A stretch of DNA of 64,000 bases from Desulfosporosinus metallidurans (lineage in GTDB: Bacteria; Bacillota; Desulfitobacteriia; Desulfitobacteriales; Desulfitobacteriaceae). The notes under the pieces are model-generated. The model saw nothing but the letters and a program-made list of their open reading frames with translations. It had not been told where the DNA came from and made no database searches. Below are positions 45,235 through 54,695 of the stretch, one piece after another. The DNA lies in the NCBI RefSeq assembly GCF_001936615.1, contig NZ_MLBF01000002.1, forward strand, positions 1 through 64,000. Reading direction: 5' to 3'. Both the position numbers and the translations under genes were made by a program. Position 1 is the stretch's first letter; each line of letters begins with the position of its first letter.

Positions 45235-47145
45235 TTATTGACAAGATGGAAATAGGGATAAATCCGTATGCGGTAAAAACAGAGCAGAAACGTACTCATC
45301 CATAAATGTCGCTCCAACCGAAAGCTCAACATAGGTCATTTTCCGTCCCAACTCTTCTGCTTCACGCCATGCATTCTGTGAGAGTAGTGCAAGGCGCGCT
45401 CCTTTAACGGAAGAATTCCCGATAAATTCAAACCGATCTGTGTCAAGATCTGGAAGCAGTCCAATTTGAACAGAATCGTGCACATTGAGGTAATTACCGA
45501 ATCCTCCAGCAATGACGATCCGACTGATCATTTCAATATCGACAGCAACCATGTTGAGTAATGAGCGGATACCGGCATAGATGGCCCCTTTAGCTCGGAT
45601 GACATTCTTAACATCATTTTCTGTGATAACCACATCTTTTTTTCCACCAGATTGATGAGCCCAAGCTAGGACAAATTCTTTGTCATCCGGAGTAGCTCGT
45701 ATCCGTTCCGAACCCGAGTGATGAGCCAATTGGAAATTTCCAGCGCGGTCAATAATACCTGCTCCGAGTAGTTTGGCCATACAATCCACAAGTCCCGATC
45801 CACATATTCCAACCGGGGGAAGGTTGTTAATCACCTTAAGGGATACATCCAGAGTTTCGGAATCAATAATAACTCGTTCAATCGCCCCTGGCATCGCACG
45901 CATACCAAATGTTATCCCGCCACCTTCAAAACTTGGACCAGCTGAACAAGCACAAGTAACGAGCCAATCTTGGTTTCCGAGGACGATTTCCCCATTCGTT
46001 CCAATATCTATAAAGAGAATAATATCTTCCCCATTGGCCAAATCCGTGACCAGTGTTCCAGCTACAATATCTCCACCGACATAACTAGCTACCGAAGGAT
46101 AACAATGCACCAAAGCTTCAGGTATCATATGAAGCCCGATCTCCCTAGCGGGAACAGAAGGAACACTTGTCATTGTGGGAATATAGGGCTCTAACCGGAT
46201 ATACCGAGGATCCACACCAAGAAATAATTGTGTCATTGTGGTATTTCCAGCTACTATTGCAGAAGAAATATCCAAATTGCTTATTGATTTTCGAGCAATA
46301 ATCTTGTCAATAAGCTCATTGATAGTATCCACGACTGCGTGCTGAATTCCTAGTAAGTGCTCTTCATTTTCTACGGCATACACTATACGAGAAATAACGT
46401 CATCGCCGTATTTGGCTTGTTTATTGTATGATCCCTGCTGTTCCTCAATTTCTCCAGTCAAGAGATTGATGAGGTAGACGACAACTGTAGTGGTTCCAAT
46501 ATCAATTGCCAGTCCATATGGGGGGTGATCGTTTCCGGGTTCCACACGAGTGACGGTAAAACCAGAATCAATCTCTGTTAAAGTAACAGACACATCCCAG
46601 TTTGCTTTACGAAGTGATTCTGGCAGATGTTTCAGAACGGATAACGGTATGTGAATGGGCTTGTCTTCCGCTTTCAAGACACGACGCAGCTCCATGTTCA
46701 GTCGGGCCCAATCACTCGTATTCTCCGTTAAAGTTGGCACGGATAGTGAAATCCTAAGCTTAGTCGCTAAAGGGTGATGCCCGAACCTTTCGAGTAAATC
46801 ATGTTTGCTTTCTTGCAAAATCCCCTTATGGACATCCCCCATTAAAACCTGATGTTCTTGTAACCGGGATTCTGGAGGAACCTCAATCGTCATATCCCCT
46901 TGGATCAAGGTTTGGCAGGCTAGCCTAACGCCTTTGGAAATTTGCTCGGGTGTTAAGTTTCCGGTCCCAGTCACTAAAGGATCCCCACTTAGAACGACAA
47001 CTTTACAAGCACCGCAAGTGCCCTTACCACCGCACCCTGATTTAATGAAAATTTCCGCTTTAGCAGCCGCTTCGAGCAGCGATGTACCGTCCTCAACATC
47101 AATTATGCGGTCCTCGGGCATGAATTTAATATGAAATGGGGGCAT
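45235..47145 (-). CDS. acsV: Corrinoid activation protein RACo (AcsV), ATP-dependent reductive activator
   Basis: Reduces inactive cob(II)alamin of the corrinoid iron-sulfur protein to Co(I) with ATP. ATG 47145 is preferred (AAGGAAGTG six bases upstream) over the GTG at 47154. The 636 residues start with a plant-type [2Fe-2S] domain: SGCGGKGTCGACKV plus a later Cys at VRLACQTL. A linker leads to an ASKHA-type ATPase domain with GLAIDIGTTTVVVYLINL, ILFIDIGTNGEIVLG, GICGSGLVDCMAKLL and RIVIAGGFGNYLNVHD. It follows acsC by about 110 bases. Confidence 0.93.
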   Translation of the reverse strand: MPPFHIKFMPEDRIIDVEDGTSLLEAAAKAEIFIKSGCGGKGTCGACKVVVLSGDPLVTGTGNLTPEQISKGVRLACQTLIQGDMTIEVPPESRLQEHQVLMGDVHKGILQESKHDLLERFGHHPLATKLRISLSVPTLTENTSDWARLNMELRRVLKAEDKPIHIPLSVLKHLPESLRKANWDVSVTLTEIDSGFTVTRVEPGNDHPPYGLAIDIGTTTVVVYLINLLTGEIEEQQGSYNKQAKYGDDVISRIVYAVENEEHLLGIQHAVVDTINELIDKIIARKSISNLDISSAIVAGNTTMTQLFLGVDPRYIRLEPYIPTMTSVPSVPAREIGLHMIPEALVHCYPSVASYVGGDIVAGTLVTDLANGEDIILFIDIGTNGEIVLGNQDWLVTCACSAGPSFEGGGITFGMRAMPGAIERVIIDSETLDVSLKVINNLPPVGICGSGLVDCMAKLLGAGIIDRAGNFQLAHHSGSERIRATPDDKEFVLAWAHQSGGKKDVVITENDVKNVIRAKGAIYAGIRSLLNMVAVDIEMISRIVIAGGFGNYLNVHDSVQIGLLPDLDTDRFEFIGNSSVKGARLALLSQNAWREAEELGRKMTYVELSVGATFMDEYVSALFLPHTDLSLFPSCQ

Positions 47146-47254
47146 CGTTTTCACTTCCTTACTCTACCAAGAAATCCCTTTTCACGAGTTTCATGTAAGA
47201 GATCATCTTTATTTTGTCTCTTCATAGCTCAACTGATGTTCAATCCAAAAGGTT

Positions 47255-48580
47255 TTATGACAGGGTTTTTGAAAAAGAAAGAATTCCACTGGATTCCCGT
47301 GGCCCTACAATAACTTTAAAACCAGATAGTTCTGCGAGTTTACCCGAGATCACGGCAACATAGCCAGGTATTATAACATTACGATGTTTCACTTTATCAG
47401 CGATGCCACAAGCAACCATTGCTTCAGCGATTTTCTCGGGTTCAAATTTCCCTGCTGCATAAGCCGTAAGAACTGAAGTTCCGTCGGTATCGATGGGCAG
47501 AATATAGCTAGGGATTTTGGAGGTTTCCACTTCACCCTCAACACTGTAGTAGGTTAGAGAGAAGTTTGTGGTAATGTAAAATGGAGAATTTTCGTTAACA
47601 TCCCCCACTGAATGGAGGATCGGCTCAACTTGAATTGGTTTCTGGGGATCAGTATAAAGGTTTTGACGCAAGGTCATTAAGGGTAAAAGATGAGCTTTGG
47701 TACTGGTATTTAAAACAACAGCGCTAGCATATTTGGACACATAAACGGAACCCTCCATGATTTCGTCAAGTGGCTCAGTTTGGCTGGTGTAAGCAATAAC
47801 AGGATAACCAAACGGTCTGAATTTCTTCTTGATAGCCAAACGTCGTAAATGGGTCAAATTTGCTAACGTTTCAACTGGAGTCCTAGAACCGGGATCAAGT
47901 ACAAATTCCTTGTAATCCAAGGCTTGTGCCTTGACAACGAGATCATTGAGTGCATCGAGTCCCTCTGCTTTTATGATTACCGGAACAGAGTTTTCCTTGG
48001 CAAGGTTAACGATTGCTTCGTAGTTTGCTTCAGTCGCCTCTCCGATTAATGGCTTGCGGGATGCCAAAGGCACAAGGGCTGCCTTTAAAGCTACCGGATC
48101 ACTACTAAGTAAGAGCAATGATTTTTCCGTTCCTGCAGCAACAATTCCAGCAACTTTTTCGAAGCGCGCAGCATCTCCTGATTCATGAACCACTGCTACA
48201 CCATCGATGGAATAATGAAGTCCGACGCGGTCAAATTCCAAACCCTTGATTTCTTGAAGTTTTAGACTCAATTCGTCATCACTCAAGGAGTCAGATACTC
48301 GGATGAGCAAAGTCGTGGGGTGGTAGAATGTCTTATCATGACGGAAAAGTACATTCTCATCTCCAATAACAGACTCATTGCCAAATTTAATGGCTTTGAT
48401 CGGAGGAGCTGAAGCAGAATCCAACGCTTCCCGTGCAGCAGCAGTGACATATGGGCAGGTGTCCAAGGACGCTTTTCCTGAAGCCAAAGCCATAGCAAAG
48501 GCTAAACAAGTAGGTACGCCGCACTCTCCGCAGTTTTTCTTTGGTAGTTGCTTATAGATTTCTAAACCTGTTAGAGCCAT
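47255..48580 (-). CDS. acsC: AcsC, corrinoid/iron-sulfur protein large subunit
   Basis: Large (gamma) subunit of the corrinoid iron-sulfur protein, 441 residues. The N-terminal [4Fe-4S] domain has KKNCGECGVPTCLAFAMAL with a fourth Cys at DTCPY. The middle is a TIM barrel, and the C-terminal part is the cobamide-binding domain (HRNVIIPGYVAVISGKLAEL, VIVGPRESSGILSF). ATG follows AAGGGGTTTC. A strong hairpin lies just upstream between acsB and acsC. Confidence 0.95.
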   Translation of the reverse strand: MALTGLEIYKQLPKKNCGECGVPTCLAFAMALASGKASLDTCPYVTAAAREALDSASAPPIKAIKFGNESVIGDENVLFRHDKTFYHPTTLLIRVSDSLSDDELSLKLQEIKGLEFDRVGLHYSIDGVAVVHESGDAARFEKVAGIVAAGTEKSLLLLSSDPVALKAALVPLASRKPLIGEATEANYEAIVNLAKENSVPVIIKAEGLDALNDLVVKAQALDYKEFVLDPGSRTPVETLANLTHLRRLAIKKKFRPFGYPVIAYTSQTEPLDEIMEGSVYVSKYASAVVLNTSTKAHLLPLMTLRQNLYTDPQKPIQVEPILHSVGDVNENSPFYITTNFSLTYYSVEGEVETSKIPSYILPIDTDGTSVLTAYAAGKFEPEKIAEAMVACGIADKVKHRNVIIPGYVAVISGKLAELSGFKVIVGPRESSGILSFSKTLS

Positions 48581-48623
48581 TTTGAAACCCCTTTCTAAGT
48601 TGACTTAGGTAATTCGGTTGTCT

Positions 48624-48660
48624 ACCAAGACCCCTAAGAAATTCAAGTAGGGGTCTTGGT
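48624..48660. other. Intercistronic hairpin between acsB and acsC
   Basis: ACCAAGACCCCTA / TAGGGGTCTTGGT is a perfect 13-bp stem with an 11-base loop. No T tract follows on the minus strand. It may set different levels of AcsB and AcsC by processing, or act as partial attenuation. Confidence 0.7.
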
Positions 48661-48676
48661 ATCATGTTTTCTAATA

Positions 48677-50857
48677 CTACATTAGTGGTTCAAGAGCAAA
48701 GCATGGGTGTCCATTTTCCTCAAGGAAAGGTATAATTTCCTCTACGGTGGTTCCGATGGATTCATCGGCAATCTTCTCAATAAAGTCTGCACCTAACCCT
48801 TCGTCGATGGAGCGTTGAACAAAATCTTCGCGCAAGAATTCTTTCAGTTCTTTGGGCATCCAGACAATACGGGCAATTCCACCATCAGCAGGAATAAATT
48901 TCTTACTGAGGAGATAAGTGCGTCCAATACCCATAAAGCCAGGAGTTTGCATCCCACCGCCACATGTTCCAGCGAGCGAAGAGAACGTCATACCGCAAGG
49001 GGTCATTCCGGAATGTTCACGTGTCGTAAGCATAAGACCGTTGGCTTCTGGAACGATTGCCATGATGGCCTCGAAACAACCGCACGAGGTCATTGGTTTA
49101 TCCATTAACGTATAGAGGTTTACTTCCTCCAAGGTGTTGTTAGAGGCTTTAAATAAATAATCATTACACGTTTGCCACATACCTTTTAATTCATCAATCG
49201 CTGGGCCTTTTGGGATAGGTTGATTCGGTCCATTTGGCGTAATCTCAAAAGATGCTTTGGCATCCAACCAACTCACCGCACCGCACAAGCCAACCCGCTC
49301 AGGAGTGACAATACAGACGTGGTTGGGGGCAAAGGACTGACAAAGTAAACAGGAATAGAAATCTTCGACACTCTCATCCGTTAAGCTCTTCATACGATCG
49401 TCACGAGCCCGATAACGCTCACGAGCTTTGATGAGACCTTCATCTACAGCTGCCTTGTCTGTCGTAATGGTTACTTGGACACGGTCAACAATAGCTGGGA
49501 ATTCTTGTTTCAACTTGGCCAACAGGAGTTCACCAAAGTGTTTCATTAAGAATCCTTTTGCTCTAGCATCTTTGGAAACCCGTATCCAGCACAAATCACG
49601 TTGGGCTACATGCCAAATACCTTCTCCATAGTTCGCAAAGTAGTGGATTCGACGCTCTAAAACGCCTTCAAAATCTTCCTGCATCTTACGTCCGTAAATG
49701 TCGACCCTTATTCCTAAAGGAAGTTTGGATCCTTCTGGAACACTATCAATTTCAGGACCGATAACCGTGACCTGACCGTCAACGATTTCATCTGGTCCCA
49801 CCATATGGACGAGTTCAAAGGCTGTTGTCCGTCCTCCGCCAAATTCGACGTACGTATCCCCTTTGCGGATAGTTTCTCCTTCAAAGGCAGGGCCAAAGTT
49901 TACTGGAATTGGTATTTCAATATTTGTTAATTTGATTCCACGTACTTCTAAGGCTAAAGGAACAATCTTTTCATAATCAGGTTCAGAAATATACCAATCA
50001 GGGATTTGCATATCTTCACTGAGGGTTTGATCCGTTAAAACTGGGAAACCCATGAAAATTGCACCCATTTCAGCAGCCACTTTGACATCATCAAGTTCTC
50101 CTAGATGAAGAACGAAAGCCCGAATGCGGCGCCGTTGATAATCCCGATGATTTTCTCGTTCTCCAGCCGGAATTCCGCCGAAAGCGAGACCTGCCCGGAA
50201 AGCATAGTTTACAGCATGAATGACCTGAGTAAAGTTTCCTAAGGGGAAAGCAATGTAGTCCTCCCCAATTTTAACGTTCTCTTCGAGTAACTGTTCAATG
50301 ACCTCATCACACAGAAAGATCATAAACCCTTTACCCATTAAATTATCAACAATTTTCTTCGCAGCTTGTGAATCTTTAGCGCGTCCGAGAATAACCGCGA
50401 CCCCTGGTATGGTCCAGTCAACCATTTTGATTCCATGTTTCCGTACAACAGGATCACCTAAAAATCCTGTCCATGGTTTAACTTTAGGTTCATCTCCACG
50501 CAGATAATTAATTGTCTCAATGATTTCAGCGGCATACAGGACGGATTCTCCCCAAAGTCTTCCATTTTCAAAGGTAAGTTCTGTGCGAACCTGAGTACGC
50601 ATGCGGTTTAGAATAGGAACCAATTCACCCAATTTGGTCACCTTTTCGCCAGAAAGGCAGGTGATGACCGGGAGGTGGTAGGCAGTATCCGGATAACCGA
50701 TGATTTGTTCGGTTCCAAAATCTTTGATCGCACGATTCAGCAGGATTTCTGCATACGTCATGGCAATAATCGTGCCGTCTAAAGCTTTCCGTAACAATTT
50801 TTTAGGTTGAATGCTTGGGTCTTTAATTGCATCTGCGTAAATTTCTTCCATCGACAT
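48677..50857 (-). CDS. acsB: AcsB, acetyl-CoA synthase (CODH/ACS alpha subunit)
   Basis: Makes acetyl-CoA from methyl, CO and CoA at a nickel-iron-sulfur A cluster. The 726 residues match the family. The A cluster ligands are visible as SCLLCQSFAPNHVC and GLCGAVSW (four Fe-S cysteines) and KPMTSCGCFEAI (Cys-Gly-Cys binding the distal nickel). The N-terminal domain begins SMEEIYADAIKDPSIQPKKL. ATG follows GAAAGGAGGAACG and lies 16 bases past the acsA stop, so translation is coupled. Confidence 0.97.
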   Translation of the reverse strand: MSMEEIYADAIKDPSIQPKKLLRKALDGTIIAMTYAEILLNRAIKDFGTEQIIGYPDTAYHLPVITCLSGEKVTKLGELVPILNRMRTQVRTELTFENGRLWGESVLYAAEIIETINYLRGDEPKVKPWTGFLGDPVVRKHGIKMVDWTIPGVAVILGRAKDSQAAKKIVDNLMGKGFMIFLCDEVIEQLLEENVKIGEDYIAFPLGNFTQVIHAVNYAFRAGLAFGGIPAGERENHRDYQRRRIRAFVLHLGELDDVKVAAEMGAIFMGFPVLTDQTLSEDMQIPDWYISEPDYEKIVPLALEVRGIKLTNIEIPIPVNFGPAFEGETIRKGDTYVEFGGGRTTAFELVHMVGPDEIVDGQVTVIGPEIDSVPEGSKLPLGIRVDIYGRKMQEDFEGVLERRIHYFANYGEGIWHVAQRDLCWIRVSKDARAKGFLMKHFGELLLAKLKQEFPAIVDRVQVTITTDKAAVDEGLIKARERYRARDDRMKSLTDESVEDFYSCLLCQSFAPNHVCIVTPERVGLCGAVSWLDAKASFEITPNGPNQPIPKGPAIDELKGMWQTCNDYLFKASNNTLEEVNLYTLMDKPMTSCGCFEAIMAIVPEANGLMLTTREHSGMTPCGMTFSSLAGTCGGGMQTPGFMGIGRTYLLSKKFIPADGGIARIVWMPKELKEFLREDFVQRSIDEGLGADFIEKIADESIGTTVEEIIPFLEENGHPCFALEPLM

Positions 50858-50873
50858 AAACGTTCCTCCTTTC

Positions 50874-52892
50874 TTACCAACCTTGGGCGAGTGCCGTGTT
50901 ATTTTTTTCTGCAGCCTTTTTATGGATACCCAGCTTCCAAGTCCGATACTCTAGCGCATCTAAGAGTTTTTTTGCACCAATGTTAGGGTCTACTTCGAAA
51001 ATAAAATTACCACCGAACACGTCATGAGCAATTTGGGTCGCGATACCATAGACAAGGTCACTTCCTTCAAGAGGCGGCAGAGATCCGACGTGAGTAGGTA
51101 ACCCGAGTGAAACACACCACGAACCGATCGCAACAGCTTTTTCATGCATAGCTTCCGGAGCAGAGGCTACAAAGGGAACTTTCGGGATATCGACACCCAG
51201 TTCATTAGCCATTGCGACAGCCAAATCTGCGCCACGGCTGTTATCCACACAAGAGCCAACATGGAAGACTAGTGGAAGACCAGTTGACAATTGGGGATTT
51301 GCAGCTTCTAGAGTTTTAAAGAACGCTTTAAGACCTTCACCCGCATAAGCATCAACAGCTAAGGGGGACATTAGACCAAACTTAGCATAAGCTCCTGATG
51401 AGCAACCGGTAGAAATAACAAAAACGTCATTTTTCACGAGTTCTTTTAAGACAGTAATGTGGGATTCATCTTGGGCACGTTTAAGATTATTACATCCGGC
51501 CATGAGAGCGACCCCTTTGAGCTGTCCGCTCAAGATAGCATCTGTTAGCACAGAAATCGGACGTTCCGGGCAGATCTTTGAGAAAATTTCCATGAGCGCT
51601 TCTACACTGAACCCAGCTACAAGCTTGTGCTTTTCGCTAGGAATGGAGATTTTCTTAGGATCCCGATGCTTATATGCCTCAATAGCGATACTAATAAGTT
51701 TCTTGGCATCAGCCATAGCCGAGGTTGTATTAAAGGCGATATGTTGGGCACCAGGAATTTTCATAATAGATTCTGTAGTAATAACCTTGGTATGGTAACA
51801 TTCCGCAACGGTTTGCACAGCAGGATAGATACACTGAATATCAACGACCATTGCATCTAAAGCGCCAGTCAATATGGCCATTTCCTGCGAAGCGGAAGAG
51901 GTTGCTAGATAAACTCCTTCGCGCATGAGCAGCTCATTACCGGTACAGCAAATCCCTACGATATTTACCCCTTCAGCTCCAGCCTTAATGGCGTCTTCTT
52001 TCATGGCTCGCGCTGCCGCAACAACCATTTCGCTCAAAACCGGGTTGTGTCCGTGGACAGCTATATTCACCATTTTTGGGTTGATTACTCCTAGATTGGC
52101 CTCCGAGACGATGGGTTCGGGGATTCCGAACAAAACGTCGCTGAGACTTGTTCCAATATATTCCCCGCCTAAGTCGGCAAGAGAACTTTTAAGACCCCCG
52201 AAAATGATATTTACAGGATCACTGTCAACACCCATGGCTGTTTGTGCAATGAGCTCAGTAATCGATCCGTCAATATTCTTCGGCATGATATTAGTGTGCT
52301 GGAATTTCTTACGTCGTCCCTCGGTCAAGAAGGAGTCCAGAAAGGCAAGTGGACGATCTTGGTAGCGTCCGAAATCTGCATACCCAATCTCTACAACGTC
52401 TCTAAGGATGTCTTTCTCCTCACGGTCGAGGGTGGCAACTCCTAGTTTTTCAGCTAGTTTTTGAAGCTTAGCAGGGGATTTAATTTCATAATCGTCGGCA
52501 TGTCCGTCGACTAAAGCATGAGCTGTATGCAGGACATGGCGCGCGTGCTCTGAGTGAGATGCGGCTCCTCCGGCAATCATTCGGACTAAGTTACGGGAAA
52601 CGATGGTGTAAGCAGTTGCACCGCATATTCCTCGACTACTAGGACCCTCATCCTTTTTCACGCGGCAAGGACCGGCAATACAAATCCGGCAACAAATTCC
52701 ATTATATCCAAAAGTACACTGCGGTTGTTGTGCAACTACGCGGTCATAAACCGTCTCGATTTTTCTATCCTGAATCATTTTTAACATTTGCAGTGCGCCA
52801 GGGTCGGTCGTACGAATGGGATTCTTAGGATCAACGACTCGTGGAGCGTCCGAAGGACGGGCGGTGTGGGTCAAATCCCGATATCTAGGCAT
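50874..52892 (-). CDS. acsA: AcsA, carbon monoxide dehydrogenase catalytic subunit
   Basis: Nickel-iron CO dehydrogenase, reducing CO2 to CO for AcsB. The 672 residues include the N-terminal cluster ligands CTFGYNGICCRICIAGPCRV, then SRGICGATAYTIVSRNLVRM and GGAASHSEHARHVLHTAHAL. Later landmarks are VGICCTGNELLMREG, AGCNNLKRAQDESHI, VISTGCSSGAYAKFG and FHVGSCVDNSRGADLAVAMA with C cluster cysteines. ATG follows AGAGGAGGTTG. It is preceded by cooC. Confidence 0.97.
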   Translation of the reverse strand: MPRYRDLTHTARPSDAPRVVDPKNPIRTTDPGALQMLKMIQDRKIETVYDRVVAQQPQCTFGYNGICCRICIAGPCRVKKDEGPSSRGICGATAYTIVSRNLVRMIAGGAASHSEHARHVLHTAHALVDGHADDYEIKSPAKLQKLAEKLGVATLDREEKDILRDVVEIGYADFGRYQDRPLAFLDSFLTEGRRKKFQHTNIMPKNIDGSITELIAQTAMGVDSDPVNIIFGGLKSSLADLGGEYIGTSLSDVLFGIPEPIVSEANLGVINPKMVNIAVHGHNPVLSEMVVAAARAMKEDAIKAGAEGVNIVGICCTGNELLMREGVYLATSSASQEMAILTGALDAMVVDIQCIYPAVQTVAECYHTKVITTESIMKIPGAQHIAFNTTSAMADAKKLISIAIEAYKHRDPKKISIPSEKHKLVAGFSVEALMEIFSKICPERPISVLTDAILSGQLKGVALMAGCNNLKRAQDESHITVLKELVKNDVFVISTGCSSGAYAKFGLMSPLAVDAYAGEGLKAFFKTLEAANPQLSTGLPLVFHVGSCVDNSRGADLAVAMANELGVDIPKVPFVASAPEAMHEKAVAIGSWCVSLGLPTHVGSLPPLEGSDLVYGIATQIAHDVFGGNFIFEVDPNIGAKKLLDALEYRTWKLGIHKKAAEKNNTALAQGW

Positions 52893-52957
52893 TTTACAAC
52901 CTCCTCTTTTTTAATATTTCTTCTCATTACTCTCATTTCTCCAAGCGAAAACCTCTT

Positions 52958-53722
52958 TCATCTCCCTTCACCGGTAATCTTTTGATAGATTGTATTGAGC
53001 TTAACTCCCAGAGACCCTTCAGGCAATTCATCACTGCCTGTATTTATGGACATTTCCAACAGTTCGTCGCTGTAAGGGATCAGGCCGATCAGCTGTTCTG
53101 AAGAAAAGCGGTCTCTAAGAAAAACTTCATCTTTAGCATTGCGTATTTTATTACCAATGACAACCACACGAGGAATACCCAATTCAAGTGCGAGTTGTTG
53201 AATAACTTTTACAGTTTGTACGCTAACTTTACTTGGTTCGGTAACGATGACTAAGACGTCAACGCCCATAGCTGTACCCCGTGTGAGTTGTTCAATGCCT
53301 GCACCCATATCTAAAATAACGGTATCTTGTTCCCCAAGGATTAATGAGTTGACCAAAGCTTGGAGAAAGCTGTTTTCCTTACAATAGCACGAGGTTCCTC
53401 CCCCCTTGATGTTGCCCATACGAAAAAAACGAATTGGACCCACCGAGACACAGTAATCGTCAAGTATATCATCCACATTGGGGTTTAAAGGATAAAAGGT
53501 ACCGCTGCCACCCATTCGTTCTTCAATTAGTTCTTTCATGTCGACAATGGGTTTTAAATCCGCTAGAACATCATCTGAGATTCCCATGACTGAGCCAAGG
53601 CTGGCATCGGGGTCCGCATCGACTGCCAAAACTGTTGTCCCCTGTCGCGATAGCCAGCGAGCAAAATTTGCAGCAAACGTGGTTTTACCAACCCCACCTT
53701 TGCCCGAGATTGCGATTTTCAA
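52958..53722 (-). CDS. cooC: CooC nickel-insertion ATPase
   Basis: P-loop ATPase that helps insert nickel into CO dehydrogenase. The 254 residues start KIAISGKGGVGKTTFAANFA, with AVDADPDASLGSVMG and a CxC metal motif in GGGTSCYCKENSFLQ; Walker B is TVILDMGAGIEQL. TTG 53722 is the start, nine bases after AAGGAG. It is the first gene of the acs operon, directly ahead of acsA, the usual place for cooC. Confidence 0.94.
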   Translation of the reverse strand: MKIAISGKGGVGKTTFAANFARWLSRQGTTVLAVDADPDASLGSVMGISDDVLADLKPIVDMKELIEERMGGSGTFYPLNPNVDDILDDYCVSVGPIRFFRMGNIKGGGTSCYCKENSFLQALVNSLILGEQDTVILDMGAGIEQLTRGTAMGVDVLVIVTEPSKVSVQTVKVIQQLALELGIPRVVVIGNKIRNAKDEVFLRDRFSSEQLIGLIPYSDELLEMSINTGSDELPEGSLGVKLNTIYQKITGEGR

Positions 53723-54063
53723 CGGCTTGCACTCCTTCTGGGTGTTTATTCTAAAGACTTCTTCTGAAAGACAATGTCCTTTAAATATTATATTCTTTTT
53801 TTATTTTTCAAATCCTGCAAACTTTCTGAATTTATTTGTTGTTTTTTTTTCTTTTTAATGAATAATTAAACCTAAGGACAATTGTAATATTCAGTAAATT
53901 GTTTAATATTTAGAATTTTCTTATATTTGTTATTATTGAGTATAACTTTAGGCTAACTAATTACTACGTAATACCTTAAGAAGGTATTACCTCCCAAAAA
54001 ACGGATGTGTTGCATCTCTAGAGAACTATTCGTTAAGTAAATCAATTTTCCTTGGAACAGTTG
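53723..54063. promoter_or_regulatory. AT-rich leader and promoter region of the acs operon
   Basis: About 340 bases of strongly AT-rich DNA without a credible ORF. It must hold the operon promoter; a TATAAT-like box occurs near 53788, but I see no well-spaced -35 and no known riboswitch. An inverted repeat GTAATACCTT-AAG-AAGGTATTAC lies at 53968-53990, nearer the OYE pseudogene 3' end. Confidence 0.5.
53968..53990. repeat. 10-bp inverted repeat
   Basis: GTAATACCTT-AAG-AAGGTATTAC, perfect arms with a three-base centre, about 240 bases upstream of cooC. It may be an operator for the acs operon or a weak terminator for the upstream remnant. Confidence 0.45.
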
Positions 54064-54664
54064 TTAAAGTTTTGTGAAAGAAGAGGAAACTATCGCACGT
54101 TCCGCCCATTGCGAATCCTTGAGAATCGCTCTTCCTACGCCGATCAAATCAGCCTTTCCTTCTGCTAATAACTGTTCCGCGGCTTGGGGTTCGGTAATTC
54201 CACCTGTGAGAATTACTGGAGTGGATACTACGTTCTTAATGGCTTCTGAAAGAGGGGAAAAATAACCTTGACCGACGAGTCCAGGCACCTGATATCCTGA
54301 GAACCCTCCTGTAATATCAAGAACATTAATACCAGCCTTCTCAAATTCACGTGCTGCTACTTGGCTGTCCTCAATTCTCGTTCCACCCTCAAGATAATCC
54401 GAAGCACCTAATCGCAATAAGATTGGGAAATCATCCCCAACTTCTACCCGAATTGCTTCAATAATTTCTAGGTGTATTCGTATTCGGGCGTGAACGTCCC
54501 CCCCGTATTGATTAATCATCTCTTTTAGTTCCTGCAGGGTTAGTTCGCGTGGGAGACTACCTTTTCGAGGGTTCATGATAGCGGAAAGGAGCCATAGGGG
54601 GCATAACTAAACGATTCTTGAGATTTAAGGGACCAGCTTGCAGTAGTTTAAGTAAATTGGACAT
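54064..54664 (-). pseudogene. Internally deleted NADH:flavin oxidoreductase (Old Yellow Enzyme family)
   Basis: Normal family members have about 340 residues or more; about 200 codons in two frames remain. From ATG 54664 (AAGGAGAGATAG upstream) the protein begins with QAGPLNLKNRLVMPPMAPF, the expected N-terminus, then stops after about 35 codons. After a frame change the sequence resumes at PRELTLQELKEMIN, lacking roughly 100 residues. It then jumps again to YGGDVHARIRIHLEIIEAIR without the HGYLL...NKRTDE segment. The C-terminus (VILTGGITEPQAAEQLLAEG, DLIGVGRAILKD) is normal. Flavin and substrate residues are lost. Confidence 0.8.
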
Positions 54665-54695
54665 AAGGCTATCTCTCCTTGCAATTTTTTAATTT

